In this document: positions 17,116 through 26,389 of the stretch, piece by piece
Position numbering within the stretch: the stretch's first letter is position 1
Layout: each line of letters begins with the position of its first letter
NCBI RefSeq assembly: GCF_001049495.1
Contig: NZ_CDWI01000010.1
Span: forward strand, 124,001 to 188,000
DNA length: 64,000 nt
Source: Microbacterium sp. 3J1
GTDB lineage: Bacteria > Actinomycetota > Actinomycetes > Actinomycetales > Microbacteriaceae
Reading direction: 5' to 3'
Notes under the pieces: generated by a model
The model's input: only the letters and a program-made list of their open reading frames with translations
Databases searched by the model: none
Told to the model about the DNA's origin: nothing
Made by a program: the position numbers and the translations under genes

Positions 17116-17979
17116 TTGATCGGAACGCTCAACGCCCTGGTCGATGCGGTCGACGGTACGACGGACGAAGATCTCGACGTCGCGGCGTTCGCCCGTGCGC
17201 ACGGCACCACGGAATACCACCTGCGGCGGATGTTCTCGGCGGTGGCCGGTATGCCGGTGTCCGAGTACGTGCGGCGACGCCGGATGACCCACGCCGGAGC
17301 CGAGCTCGCCGCGGGCGCGGCAGATCTCCTCGACGTGGCCGTCCGGCACGGATACGGCTCGGTCGAGGCCTTCGGCCGCGCCTTCCGTGCCGTGCACGGG
17401 ATCGGCCCGAGCGACGCGCGCCGAGACGGGGGCCCTCTCCGCACACAACCCGCGCTCCGGTTCCACGTGAGCGTCGAAGGGAGAAACCAGATGGACGTCA
17501 CCGTCCGCACCATGCCCGAGATGATCCTCGTCGGCCACGCCGCCGAGGTCCCGCTCATCCACCACGGGGTCAATCCGCACATCCAGTCGCACATCGCCTC
17601 GATCGCCCCGGAGGAGCACGCGCGGCTGAAGGCGCTGAGCGACGCCGAGCCGCGGGGCATCCTCGCCGTCACGGGAGACACTGCACCCGACGCCCCGGAG
17701 GGAACCCCACTCACGTATCTGCACGGGATCTCCGTCGGAGCCGGCACCACCGTGCCGGACGACCTGCAGTCCCTTCGCGTCGAGTCGGGGAGCTGGGCCG
17801 TGTTCGTCGCCAGCGGCCCGTTCCCCGAGACGCTGCAGACCCTTTGGGCCGCCACTGCGACAGAGTGGTTCCCGTCGAACCCCTGGCGGCTGCGCCCGGG
17901 TCCGTCGATCGTCCGCTACCTGGAGTTCACCGGCTCGCACGCGACCTGCGAGCTCTGGATGGCGGTCGAAAAGGAATGA
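17116..17979 (+). CDS. AraC family regulator with C-terminal GyrI-like effector domain
   Basis: A 287-residue fusion. Residues about 1-105 are an AraC-type double helix-turn-helix (HLRRMFSAVAGMPVSEYVRRRRM; DVAVRHGYGSVEAFGRAFRAVHG). Residues about 125-285 are a GyrI-like (Rob/SAV1846-type) small-molecule-binding domain ending in LEFTGSHATCELWMAVEKE. The TTG start at 17116 follows AAAGGAGG. Such proteins respond to hydrophobic drugs or metabolites. A standalone GyrI-like protein follows, after a terminator. Confidence 0.9.
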   Translation: MIGTLNALVDAVDGTTDEDLDVAAFARAHGTTEYHLRRMFSAVAGMPVSEYVRRRRMTHAGAELAAGAADLLDVAVRHGYGSVEAFGRAFRAVHGIGPSDARRDGGPLRTQPALRFHVSVEGRNQMDVTVRTMPEMILVGHAAEVPLIHHGVNPHIQSHIASIAPEEHARLKALSDAEPRGILAVTGDTAPDAPEGTPLTYLHGISVGAGTTVPDDLQSLRVESGSWAVFVASGPFPETLQTLWAATATEWFPSNPWRLRPGPSIVRYLEFTGSHATCELWMAVEKE

Positions 17980-17980
17980 C

Positions 17981-18022
17981 GGACGGCGGGGCGGGGCGGC
18001 CGATCGTCCGCCCCGCCTGTCC
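17981..18022 (+). terminator. Hairpin after the AraC-GyrI gene
   Basis: GGACGGCGGGGCGG at 17981-17994 pairs with CCGCCCCGCCTGTCC at about 18008-18022 with one bulge. It directly follows the stop codon, with CATCCTT behind it, and separates the regulator from the next gene. Confidence 0.6.
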
Positions 18023-18061
18023 ATCCTTCGTGCCACACTGGCCGGGACGGACGGAGGAGCG

Positions 18062-18694
18062 ATGGCGACCGACCCGAAAAAGACGCTCGACGCCTACCAG
18101 GCGAAGCGCGGCGAGTTCCGCATCCTCACGGTGCCGCCGATGCGGTACCTGATGGTCGACGGAGCCGGCGATCCGAACACCGCGACGGAGTATTCGGATG
18201 CCGTCGCCGCGCTGTTCCCGCTCGCCTACACGCTGAAGTTCGCCAGCCGGGCGCAGCTCGGGATCGACACCGTGGTGATGCCGCTGGAGGGCCTGTGGCA
18301 CGCCCCCGACATGGAGTCGTTCACCACCCGTCGCGACAAGTCGGCGTGGGTGTGGACGCTGATGATCATGGTGCCGCCGCACGTCACCGCCGCGATGTTC
18401 GCCGACGCCGTGTCGGCGGTCGAGGCCAAGCTCGCGAAGAAGAAGGAGAGCGCGCCCGCGCTCGCGTCGGTGCGTCTCGAGACGCTGGAGGAGGGGCTCT
18501 GCGTGCAGACGCTGCACGTCGGCTCGTACGACGACGAGGCGCCGGTGCTCGCCGACCTGCACGATCGCTTCGTGCCGGAGAACGGGCTTCGCATGACCGG
18601 CCGCCACCACGAGATCTACCTCAGCGACGTACGACGGGTCGAGGCGGCGAAGCTCAGGACCATCCTCCGCCAGCCCGTCGAAGCCCTGAGCTGA
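18062..18694 (+). CDS. GyrI-like domain protein
   Basis: A 210-residue protein of the GyrI-like small-molecule-binding superfamily without a DNA-binding domain. Features include PPMRYLMVDGAGDPN near the N-terminus, the central WVWTLMIMVPPHV strand and the C-terminal HHEIYLSDVRRVEAAKLRTILRQPV block typical of this subfamily. The start follows GGAGGAG. Members may sequester or hydrolyse hydrophobic compounds. Its place next to an AraC-GyrI regulator suggests a related ligand. Confidence 0.85.
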   Translation: MATDPKKTLDAYQAKRGEFRILTVPPMRYLMVDGAGDPNTATEYSDAVAALFPLAYTLKFASRAQLGIDTVVMPLEGLWHAPDMESFTTRRDKSAWVWTLMIMVPPHVTAAMFADAVSAVEAKLAKKKESAPALASVRLETLEEGLCVQTLHVGSYDDEAPVLADLHDRFVPENGLRMTGRHHEIYLSDVRRVEAAKLRTILRQPVEALS

Positions 18695-18764
18695 GAGAGG
18701 CCCGATCTCGCGCCGGGTAATCAACCCCCTCTTCGGCCGTCACGCGCAGCGATATCCTGCGAGG

Positions 18765-19562
18765 ATGACCACTGCCAAAGACGCTGCCCGCACGGCGAAG
18801 CGGTCGGACGTCTTCCGCCGGGTCGCCCGTGCCGGTTTCGTCGTCGTCGGCCTCGTGCACCTGATCATCGGAGTGATCGCGATCTCCGTCGCCTCGGGTG
18901 GGGGAGGCGATGCCGATCAGGACGGCGCGATGGAGCAGATCAGATCGACCCCCGTCGGCGGACTGCTGCTGGGCGCGGTGGCCGTCGGGCTCATCGCGCT
19001 CGCCGCCTGGCAGGTGGTCAGCGCCTTCCTCGCGACGGGCGGGGAGCCCAGAAAGTGGGGGCAGCGCATAAAGCTCCTCGGCATCGCGGCGGCGTATCTC
19101 GTGATCGCCGGTCTCGCACTGATCTTCGCCTTCGGTGGTCACGTCGAATCCGAGAGGACGTCGCAGACCGTGAGCGCAGTGATCCTGTCGGCCCCCGGTG
19201 GTGTGGTGCTGCTCGTCATCCTCGGTCTGGTGGTCATCTCGGTCGGAGCGGGCTTCGTGATCGGGGGATTCACCCGCGGTTTCGAGAAGACCCTCGATCT
19301 GCCGGACGGACCGGCGCGCACGCCGATCGTGACCCTCGGCGTCGCGGGCTACATCGCGAAGGGCGTCGCGGTGGTGGTGACCGGATTCCTGTTCGTGGTC
19401 GCCGCCTGGACGCACGACCCCGAGAAGGCCGCCGGTCTCGACGCAGCGCTGCGGAGCCTCGCAGACCTGCCGCTGGGTCGGCTCATCCTGTGGCTCGTCG
19501 GAGCGGGCCTCGCGATCTACGGGATCTTCAGCATGGTGCGGGCGCGGTACGCACGTATGTGA
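18765..19562 (+). CDS. DUF1206 family membrane protein
   Basis: A 265-residue integral membrane protein with six hydrophobic segments arranged as three similar pairs, each starting with an R/K-x-G-(Y/F)-x(2-4)-G motif (RAGFVVVGLVHLIIG, AAYLVIAGLALIF, VAGYIAKGVAVVVTG). This is the DUF1206 pattern; function is unknown. TATCCT at 18753-18758 stands 6 nt before the ATG, so the gene probably has a leaderless transcript. Confidence 0.9.
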   Translation: MTTAKDAARTAKRSDVFRRVARAGFVVVGLVHLIIGVIAISVASGGGGDADQDGAMEQIRSTPVGGLLLGAVAVGLIALAAWQVVSAFLATGGEPRKWGQRIKLLGIAAAYLVIAGLALIFAFGGHVESERTSQTVSAVILSAPGGVVLLVILGLVVISVGAGFVIGGFTRGFEKTLDLPDGPARTPIVTLGVAGYIAKGVAVVVTGFLFVVAAWTHDPEKAAGLDAALRSLADLPLGRLILWLVGAGLAIYGIFSMVRARYARM

Positions 19563-19571
19563 CCGCGCCCG

Positions 19572-20219
19572 TCAGGCGCCCGCGGGCTTCTCGTCCCAGA
19601 GCAGCAGGAAGCCGCCGAGGGCGATCATGAGCGCCCCGCCGGTCGCCCCCATCGCCTCGATCCGCCGCGGCGAGCGCGCGAACCAGTCGCGCGCCGCGCT
19701 CGACAGCAGCACCCACACGGCATCGCACGCGACGCCGATGGCGACGACGATCGCCCCGAGCACGAAGAGCTGCAGCGGCACGGACCCCGACTGCAGATCG
19801 ACGAACTGCGGAAGGATCGCCAGGAAGAAGGCGATCGATTTCGGATTCGTGACGCCGACGACGAACCCCTCGCCGAGAAGTCGCGGGCGTGAGCGCGTCG
19901 TGATCGACCCCGAGACCGCGGATGCCGCGTCCTTGCGGTGCCTGATCGCCTGGATGCCGAGGAACACGAGGTAGCCGGCGCCGGCCACCTTGACGATCGT
20001 GAAGAGCACGGCCGACTGCGCGATGATCGTGCCGACCCCCAGCGCCACGGCGATGACGAGCACGATGGACCCGAGGGCGGTGCCGAGGATGCTGAGGAAT
20101 CCGCCGGTCCTCCCGAGCGCCATGGCCCGGCCGATCGTGAATAGCACCGTCGGCCCGGGGATCACGACCATGATGAACGCCGCAGCGACGAACGTGACGA
20201 GCGTCTCGGCGCTGAACAT
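19572..20219 (-). CDS. LysE family amino-acid or small-molecule exporter
   Basis: A 215-residue membrane protein with about six hydrophobic segments. The RhtB/LysE signature is visible at the N-terminus (VIPGPTVLFTIGRAMALGRTGGFLSILGTALG) and in GVTNPKSIAFFLAILPQFV near residue 125. Such exporters release amino acids or homoserine lactones; the substrate cannot be predicted. The start lies 6 nt behind TAGGCT (20226-20231 on the minus strand), another leaderless arrangement. Confidence 0.9.
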   Translation of the reverse strand: MFSAETLVTFVAAAFIMVVIPGPTVLFTIGRAMALGRTGGFLSILGTALGSIVLVIAVALGVGTIIAQSAVLFTIVKVAGAGYLVFLGIQAIRHRKDAASAVSGSITTRSRPRLLGEGFVVGVTNPKSIAFFLAILPQFVDLQSGSVPLQLFVLGAIVVAIGVACDAVWVLLSSAARDWFARSPRRIEAMGATGGALMIALGGFLLLWDEKPAGA

Positions 20220-20254
20220 GCTGCGAGCCTAGGACACCCTCGCGGCGGTCGATC

Positions 20255-20268
20255 GAGAAAGTTTTCTC
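20255..20268. promoter_or_regulatory. Palindrome upstream of the pilus operon
   Basis: GAGAAA-GT-TTTCTC lies in the region between lysE and the first pilus gene, about 145 nt before the latter. It is AT-rich compared with its surroundings. Further down, GCACTGGGGA is repeated at 20335-20344 and 20352-20361. These may be regulatory, but no matching regulator is known here. Confidence 0.35.
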
Positions 20269-20413
20269 ACGGCGCCGTCATAAAACGTCGAGCGCCTGGT
20301 CTGGATAGGTAGCGGGCACGATCTGAGCTCGCCAGCACTGGGGAATCGACTGCACTGGGGACAGGCGCACGCCGTTCAGCTGCGCCGTCTGGCGCGCCGA
20401 GCGCGACGCCGGA

Positions 20414-22909
20414 ATGGGACACACACACATGAGCCTGCGCTCACGCCGAACGATGGCGCGCACGTCGCACACCGCGACACCGCGCCGCCGAGCCTTCGCG
20501 CGCCTGGTCGGCGTCCTCGCCGTCGCCGGGGTGCTCGTCGCGGGTGGGACCCTCGCTCCGCACTCGGGCATCTCCGCCGCAGCCACCGTTCCGGGGACGC
20601 CGGGAACCCCGCAGCCGGGGACGCCGGTCTACACCGAGACCTTCTCGAACCAGAACGCGACGGCTGGGGCTCTCAGCATCCTCACGTATGCCGGCGGTGC
20701 GGCCGCGGCCAACTCCACGTACACGGCCGACTCGCAGTGGACGCCGCTGGGCGGGCAGTGCAACGGATGGATCCTCAACTCGTCCACGCCGATCCCGGCA
20801 TCCGATGCCGGGTGCCTGAACAACCAGCCGAACGGCTGGCAGCAGCTGCGCGACATGGCGACCGCACTCGGTGTCGCTCAGGGGCAGACCGCGACCCAGG
20901 CTCTGACGAATCAAGCCCTCTCCGAGTACACCAACCGATCCACGGGCACGATCGCGGCCGGAACCCAGTTCCGCACGGTCAACACCATCCCGGCAGTCGG
21001 CGGCCATTACTACGCCGTCTCGGCGTGGTTCGCGGCGGCGAGCTGCCCGGCCGCCGGCGGCGCGAATCAGCCGAAGGAGACGTTCTCCCTGATCGTCAAC
21101 GGCTCGCCGATCGTGCTGAGCACCGGCCTCAACCCGTGCTCGAACAGCACGGACTGGGCGCCCCAGATCAAGAAGCTGCAGTCCGCGGCCTACCAGGTGC
21201 CGGTCGGGACGACGGCGAACCTCGGTCTCTCGCTGTACAACGCGACCGCCAGCGGCGCGGGCAACGACGCCGCCTTCGACCTGCCGCAGATCGTCGACGT
21301 CACCCCGCAGCTCGACAAGGCCTTCAGTCCGACGGTGATCACCAACGGCGGCGTCTCGAAGATGACGCTGACGGTGACGAACACCAGCGACCTCATGGCC
21401 AAGAGCGACTGGTTCATCACCGACGCGCTGCCGACCAACCTGAGGATCGCCGCCGCACCGAACGTCGGCGGCACCTGCGTCCAGCGCACCGGCGCGGCCT
21501 ACGCCGTCACGGCTCCGGCGGGCGGCACCTCGGTCTCGGTGACCGGCGGGGATCTCGCTCTCGGCCAGGCCTCGTGCACGATCACCGTCGATGTGACGTC
21601 GACCGTGAACGGCACCTACATCAACGGCCCCGCCAACATCACGACGAACCTCAACCCGCCGGCGAACGCATCGCTCGAGGTCATCAGGCCGTCGATCGAC
21701 ATCGTCAAGACGTCGAACATCACGAACTACGACTCCGTCGGCGACACCGCGACGTACACCTTCGTGGCCACGAACACGACGCCGAAGGCGCCGACCAACA
21801 CCACCCTGAACACGAACCTGACCAACGTCGTGATCACGGAGGACGCCTTCTCGGGTGTCGGAGACATGAGCGCCCTCGTGTGCGACAAGCCCGCGCCTGT
21901 CACTCTCGCGAGCGGCGCGACGCTCACCTGCACGGCGACGTACGTGGTGCAGCAGGGCGACATCGACAACGCGCCGCTGACGAACGTCGCGCGCGCCACG
22001 GGCACGCCGACCGTCGGCCCGAAGGTCACCGACACGGACGACGAGATCATCCCGGCGGTGCTGACGCCGAAGCTCCTGCTCGACAAGACGGCGTCCGTCG
22101 TCGACATCGACCAGGACGGCGTCACGGGTCTGGGCGACCACATCATGTACGCGTTCGACGTCACCAACACCGGCAACGTCACGGTCGCGAACGTCGCGGT
22201 GACCGATGCCAAGCTCGCGCAGCTGAACATCACGGTCTCGTGCACGCCGACCACGGTGGCGCCCACCCAGGTCGCACACTGCGTGGCGAACGCCCCGTAC
22301 GTGATCACCCAGGCCGACGTCGACGCGAAGACGGTCGTCAACACGGCATCGTCCGCCGGCACGACGCCGAGCGGCGCACCGGTGAAGTCGAACGACGACA
22401 GCACCACGACTCCGATCCAGCCCTTCCGCATCCCGCTGAAGATCGAGAAGATCGGCGAATCCTCCGCGGAGTCGTGGGTGCGCATGGACGGCTCGTCGTT
22501 CGCGGTCCTCGCCGACGTGAACGGCTCGCCGGGCACGACCGCGCTGCCCTTCACGATCAACGGCGTCGAGACCGGACTGTTCCAGATCGACAGCATTCCG
22601 GCCGGCACGTACTGGCTGAGCGAGCTGACGGCACCCGACGGATTCAGCCTGCTCGCCGCACCCGTGAAGTTCACGATCAATGCCGACCGGACGGTGAGCG
22701 TCCTTTCCGGAGGCGACACCGCCGTGACCGCATCAGGGCAGCTCATCACGGTCCGTGACGTACCGGCGATGGAGTTGCCGACCACCGGCGGCACCGGCGC
22801 CCTGCCCTACATCCTCGGCGGCTCGCTCACCGTGCTCCTCGCGGTCGGGCTCGCCGTGACCATCCGCCGTCGGCACTCCCGTGCCGAGGCCGAAGACCCG
22901 CAGGTCTGA
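20414..22909 (+). CDS. LPXTG-anchored surface protein, likely pilus tip or adhesin subunit
   Basis: An 831-residue secreted protein. The signal peptide (hydrophobic core LVGVLAVAGVLVAGG) is followed by a secreted N-terminal domain with repeated Cys, then by DUF11-type beta-sandwich repeats (DKAFSPTVITNGGVSKMTLTVTN, DIVKTSNITNYDSVGDTATYTF, DKTASVVDIDQDGVTGLGDHIMY). A SpaA-like Cna-B domain contains the E-box motif YWLSELTAPDGF, and the cell-wall sorting signal is LPTTG at 788-792 with a hydrophobic helix and RRR tail. The start is uncertain; in-frame ATGs at 20429 and about 20453 are alternatives. It is the first gene of a pilus operon and would be joined to the pilin shaft by the sortase. Confidence 0.9.
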   Translation: MGHTHMSLRSRRTMARTSHTATPRRRAFARLVGVLAVAGVLVAGGTLAPHSGISAAATVPGTPGTPQPGTPVYTETFSNQNATAGALSILTYAGGAAAANSTYTADSQWTPLGGQCNGWILNSSTPIPASDAGCLNNQPNGWQQLRDMATALGVAQGQTATQALTNQALSEYTNRSTGTIAAGTQFRTVNTIPAVGGHYYAVSAWFAAASCPAAGGANQPKETFSLIVNGSPIVLSTGLNPCSNSTDWAPQIKKLQSAAYQVPVGTTANLGLSLYNATASGAGNDAAFDLPQIVDVTPQLDKAFSPTVITNGGVSKMTLTVTNTSDLMAKSDWFITDALPTNLRIAAAPNVGGTCVQRTGAAYAVTAPAGGTSVSVTGGDLALGQASCTITVDVTSTVNGTYINGPANITTNLNPPANASLEVIRPSIDIVKTSNITNYDSVGDTATYTFVATNTTPKAPTNTTLNTNLTNVVITEDAFSGVGDMSALVCDKPAPVTLASGATLTCTATYVVQQGDIDNAPLTNVARATGTPTVGPKVTDTDDEIIPAVLTPKLLLDKTASVVDIDQDGVTGLGDHIMYAFDVTNTGNVTVANVAVTDAKLAQLNITVSCTPTTVAPTQVAHCVANAPYVITQADVDAKTVVNTASSAGTTPSGAPVKSNDDSTTTPIQPFRIPLKIEKIGESSAESWVRMDGSSFAVLADVNGSPGTTALPFTINGVETGLFQIDSIPAGTYWLSELTAPDGFSLLAAPVKFTINADRTVSVLSGGDTAVTASGQLITVRDVPAMELPTTGGTGALPYILGGSLTVLLAVGLAVTIRRRHSRAEAEDPQV

Positions 22910-22975
22910 CCTGCACATCCCAACCCTCAACACCTGAAACCGCCAGGGCGACCTGGCCACCGAGAAAGAGACACA

Positions 22976-24457
22976 GTGAACACTCCGAACACTCCGCGCG
23001 GCTCCCGCGCTGCGGCAGGTCTGCTCGTTGCAGGCATCGCCGCACTGACCCTGGCGGCACCCGCCAGCGCCGCCACGCCCAACCTCGTCGACCCCGCCGC
23101 TGTCGGATCCCTCACGATCCACAAGTTCGAGGCCCCCGAGACGCCGACCGGCCTGCCGAACGACGGCACCGAGCAGAACGTCGCCCTGACGCCGCTGCCC
23201 GGCGTCGGCTTCACGGTCTACAAGGTCGACACGATCGATCTCACCTCCAACCAGGGGTGGATCGACGCGAACGATCTCGCAGACCTCGACCCCGACAGCG
23301 TCGCCGACATCACGGCGGCCGGCTACACGGCGAGCGCCGTCGGAGGCGAGACGCTGACCGACGCGAACGGCGAGATCGCCCTCGCGAACCTCGACCTCGG
23401 TCTCTACTTCGTCGTCGAGACCTCGCCGCTGCCCGGCTCGACCGGTGTCGCCCCGTTCCTGGTGACCGTGCCGCTCACCGACCCGGCGAACGACGACACC
23501 TGGCTGTACGACGTGCATGTCTACCCGAAGAACGCCCTCACCGAGGCCACGAAGACGGTCGAGGACTCGGAGGACGTCAAGATCGGCGACGAGATCGACT
23601 TCACGATCACGTCCGACATCCCGAACGTCGCGGTCATCGACGGCTACAAGGTCGTCGACACGCTCGACGCCAAGCTCGACTACGTCAGCGCTGCGGTCAC
23701 GCTCGTCGACGGCACCACGCTCGCCACGACCGACTACACGGTCGTCCATGACGCCGCCACCAACGCGGTGACGGTGGAGTTCACCGCCGCAGGTCGCGCA
23801 GTGCTCGCCGCCCACAACAGCACCGAGGTGCAGGTCGTCATCACGGCGACCGTGAACGAGCTCGGCGAGATCGCCAACACCGCCGTCCTCTACCCGAACG
23901 CCGGTTCGTACACCGTCACCCCCGGGCAGCCCGGTGGCCCGACCGTCACTCCCGAGGTCATCACCAAGTGGGGTGGCCTCACCGTCGAGAAGACCGACAA
24001 GGCCGGCGCGCCGCTGACCGGTGCGGTGTTCTCCGTCTACCCGACGCAGCAGGACGCGATCGACGGAACCGACGCCATCGTCCTCGGCGGCGCGACCGAG
24101 TTCGCGGTCGCCGCTGACGGAACCGTGACCATCTCGGGTCTGCGCTACTCCGACTGGGCCGACAACGCCGCGGTCGCTCCCGGTGATGACGGCTACCAGA
24201 CGTACTGGCTCGCCGAGATCGTCGCGCCCGACGGCTTCGAGCTGCTGGCCGCACCGATCGAGTTCACCGTCACGGCCGGCACCACCGCGGTGGGCGTCGA
24301 CCTCGAGGTCGTCAACGTCCCCTCGAACGCGGGCTTCACGCTGCCGCTGACCGGTGGCGCCGGCACCACCCTGTTCCTGGCCGGTGGCGTCCTGCTGCTC
24401 GGCGGAGCCGTCCTGCTCGCCGTCCGCAGTCGCCGCAAGGCCGACGCCACGGCGTAA
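22976..24457 (+). CDS. SpaH/EbpB-type major pilin, LPXTG-anchored
   Basis: A 493-residue backbone pilin. The signal peptide ends near ASAA at residues 30-33. The pilin motif VYPKN at 182-186 supplies Lys185, the amine that attacks the next subunit. An E-box (YWLAEIVAPDGF, Glu414) supports an internal isopeptide bond, and the sorting signal LPLTG at 456-460 is followed by a hydrophobic helix and RSRRK tail. The GTG start follows GAAAGAG. It lies between the larger surface protein and the class C sortase, the standard order of actinobacterial pilus operons, and is followed by a hairpin that could raise its expression over the sortase genes. Confidence 0.95.
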   Translation: MNTPNTPRGSRAAAGLLVAGIAALTLAAPASAATPNLVDPAAVGSLTIHKFEAPETPTGLPNDGTEQNVALTPLPGVGFTVYKVDTIDLTSNQGWIDANDLADLDPDSVADITAAGYTASAVGGETLTDANGEIALANLDLGLYFVVETSPLPGSTGVAPFLVTVPLTDPANDDTWLYDVHVYPKNALTEATKTVEDSEDVKIGDEIDFTITSDIPNVAVIDGYKVVDTLDAKLDYVSAAVTLVDGTTLATTDYTVVHDAATNAVTVEFTAAGRAVLAAHNSTEVQVVITATVNELGEIANTAVLYPNAGSYTVTPGQPGGPTVTPEVITKWGGLTVEKTDKAGAPLTGAVFSVYPTQQDAIDGTDAIVLGGATEFAVAADGTVTISGLRYSDWADNAAVAPGDDGYQTYWLAEIVAPDGFELLAAPIEFTVTAGTTAVGVDLEVVNVPSNAGFTLPLTGGAGTTLFLAGGVLLLGGAVLLAVRSRRKADATA

Positions 24458-24467
24458 CACGAAGACC

Positions 24468-24509
24468 GGCCGTGCGGGGGAGGTGGCGAGATCCTTCCCC
24501 CGCACGGCC
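24468..24509 (+). terminator. Hairpin between major pilin and sortase genes, likely attenuator
   Basis: GGCCGTGCGGGGG (24468-24480) and CCCCCGCACGGCC (24497-24509) form a perfect 13-bp stem with a 16-nt loop, starting 10 nt after the pilin stop codon. The sortase begins 57 nt further on with no promoter of obvious strength. A partial terminator or mRNA-stabilising hairpin here would give many pilin transcripts per sortase transcript. Confidence 0.7.
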
Positions 24510-24566
24510 CATTCGCACATCCGCTCTGCCGCATCCGCTCTGCCGCACACGCCCAGAAAGCCCCGC

Positions 24567-25511
24567 ATGACTCTCATCGATGCCCCTGCTCCCGAGGCCC
24601 CGGCCCGGCGCACCACGCGAGCGCGCGCGAAGAGCGCGCGCTGGGGCTGGAGTCAGACGATCGTCGTGCTCATCGCCGCCGTCGGGATCGTCGTGCTCGT
24701 CTACCCCACCGCCGCCTCCTGGTTCTCGGCGTGGAGCCACGACACCGAGGTGGACGGGTACGTGCAGTCGGTCGAGAACGTGCCGGATGACGAACGCGAA
24801 GCCCTGCTCGCCGCAGCGCACGACTACAACGAGAACCTCCCGACTGGTCCCCTCCGCGACCCGTACGCTCTCGGTGCCGACGGTCAGCAGACCGCCATCG
24901 GCGATGGAGCAGCGGCGTACTTCGACACTCTCACCACGGGTGGGACCGACGCGATGGCCCGCGTGCGCATCCCGCGCATCCACGTCGACCTCCCGATCTA
25001 CCACGGCACCGGCGAAGAGACGCTCGCCAAGGGCATCGGCCATCTCTACGGGTCATCGCTCCCGGTCGGCGGCCCGGGGACGCACTCGGTGCTCACCGGC
25101 CACAACGGCTTCGTCCAGGCGACGCTGTTCGACGACATCGATCAGCTCGTCGAGGGCGACGTCATCATCGTGACGACTCTGGGGGAGGACCTCTACTACG
25201 AGGTCGACCGGACGCAGACCGTGCTGCCCGACGAGACCGACATGCTCCGCCAGGAGCCGGGTGAGGACTACATCACCCTGGTGACGTGCACGCCGACGGG
25301 CGTGAACACGCACCGGCTCCTCGTCCGCGCCGAGCGGATCGACGCACCGAGGGGTGACGCCGGAGTCACCGCGATCGCCGATGCCACGAACCCCGCCGGA
25401 TTCCCGTGGTGGGCGCTGCTTGTCGTCGGCGTCCCTGCGCTCACCGCCGTCGTCATCATGCCGCGCCGGCGCACGCGCCCCCGGCGATCGACAGAGACGA
25501 GCCGCACATGA
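24567..25511 (+). CDS. Class C (pilin-polymerising) sortase
   Basis: A 314-residue membrane-anchored transpeptidase with an N-terminal helix (about 29-47) and a C-terminal helix (about 281-298). The catalytic triad is His179 (LTGHNG), Cys241 (TLVTCTP) and Arg250 (NTHRLLVRA). The lid motif of class C enzymes, D-P-Y at 98-100, is present and would cover the active site until substrate arrives. It cleaves the LPXTG signals of the two upstream proteins and links them through the pilin lysine. The ATG at 24567 is chosen; no good ribosome-binding site is visible. Its stop overlaps the start of the next gene by 4 nt. Confidence 0.95.
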   Translation: MTLIDAPAPEAPARRTTRARAKSARWGWSQTIVVLIAAVGIVVLVYPTAASWFSAWSHDTEVDGYVQSVENVPDDEREALLAAAHDYNENLPTGPLRDPYALGADGQQTAIGDGAAAYFDTLTTGGTDAMARVRIPRIHVDLPIYHGTGEETLAKGIGHLYGSSLPVGGPGTHSVLTGHNGFVQATLFDDIDQLVEGDVIIVTTLGEDLYYEVDRTQTVLPDETDMLRQEPGEDYITLVTCTPTGVNTHRLLVRAERIDAPRGDAGVTAIADATNPAGFPWWALLVVGVPALTAVVIMPRRRTRPRRSTETSRT

Positions 25512-26110
25512 CGGCCGCGCTCGTCGCCTCCTCGGACCTCGATGCCCGCACCCCGGAGGGCGAGACCGAGCCGGCATCCCCCGCGCCCGGGCGCCGCGGT
25601 CGAATCGGACTGCTCGCGGCGAGCCTCATCCTGGTCGGACTCGGGTCGTCGTTCCTCGTGGCGTCGACACTCGCACCGGATGCCGTCGACAAGGCGACCG
25701 GCGAGATCAAGGTGGCGGTGTCCGAGCAGATGCGTCAGATCCTCGAGCCCGACCGGCTCCCCGAGATCGACCTGGGCGGGGAGGGCGGCATGCGGGAGCT
25801 CGATCGATGCGACGGCACCTCCACCGAGATGATCACGTACCGGATCGACGGTGTCCCGCCCCTGTTCGCCGCCCACAACAACTGCGGCGGCGACGTCATC
25901 CTCGGCTGGGAGGTCGGGCAGCGCGTCACGGTCGCCGGGTCGGACGTCGTGTACGAAGTGGTCGAGGAGCGGCACACGCCCAAGTGGTCGGACGTCGAGG
26001 CGCTCGTCGGGATGTCGGGCGAGCTCATGGTGCAGACGTGCTTCTACGGAGAGAACAGGATGCGATTCCTCGCACTGGCTCCGGTAGACCCGCAGCCGGT
26101 CGCCGGATGA
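25508..26110 (+). CDS. Small sortase-like membrane protein in the pilus operon
   Basis: A 200-residue protein with one N-terminal helix (about 33-54) and an extracytoplasmic domain. By eye the last 80 residues follow the sortase pattern: PPLFAAHNNCGGDVILGWEVGQRVTV supplies a His (123) in the usual position before a G-D/Q-x-V strand, and LMVQTCFYGENRMRF supplies Cys178 and Arg184 or 186 in the TC-x(n)-R layout. Cys101 and Cys126 could form a disulfide. The domain is shorter than classic sortases, so it may be a housekeeping-type anchoring enzyme, a sortase helper or a degenerate copy. The start overlaps the sortase C stop (ATGA), so the two are co-translated. Confidence 0.75.
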   Translation: MTAALVASSDLDARTPEGETEPASPAPGRRGRIGLLAASLILVGLGSSFLVASTLAPDAVDKATGEIKVAVSEQMRQILEPDRLPEIDLGGEGGMRELDRCDGTSTEMITYRIDGVPPLFAAHNNCGGDVILGWEVGQRVTVAGSDVVYEVVEERHTPKWSDVEALVGMSGELMVQTCFYGENRMRFLALAPVDPQPVAG

Positions 26111-26389
26111 ACCGGCCCCGCGACCTCGGGCCCCGCGACGTCCGTCTCCGCGACGGCCGTCACGATTCGGCGCCGTCGTGGTCTTGTGAGTATGGCCCCA
26201 GGCCTGAGCGTCGGCTCGCCGCCGATGCCCCGCTTCGCGGGCTCGACCACTCCCCGGCCGACTTCGCGAGCCGGATCGACCCTCACGAGAGTCGGAGGGA
26301 CGAGGCGCCCCCAACGCCTCGTCCCTCGTCCGAGCAGATTTCGGGCAGAGCGTGAGGTGCTCGAGACGGCGCACTCAACTCGGAGCACG

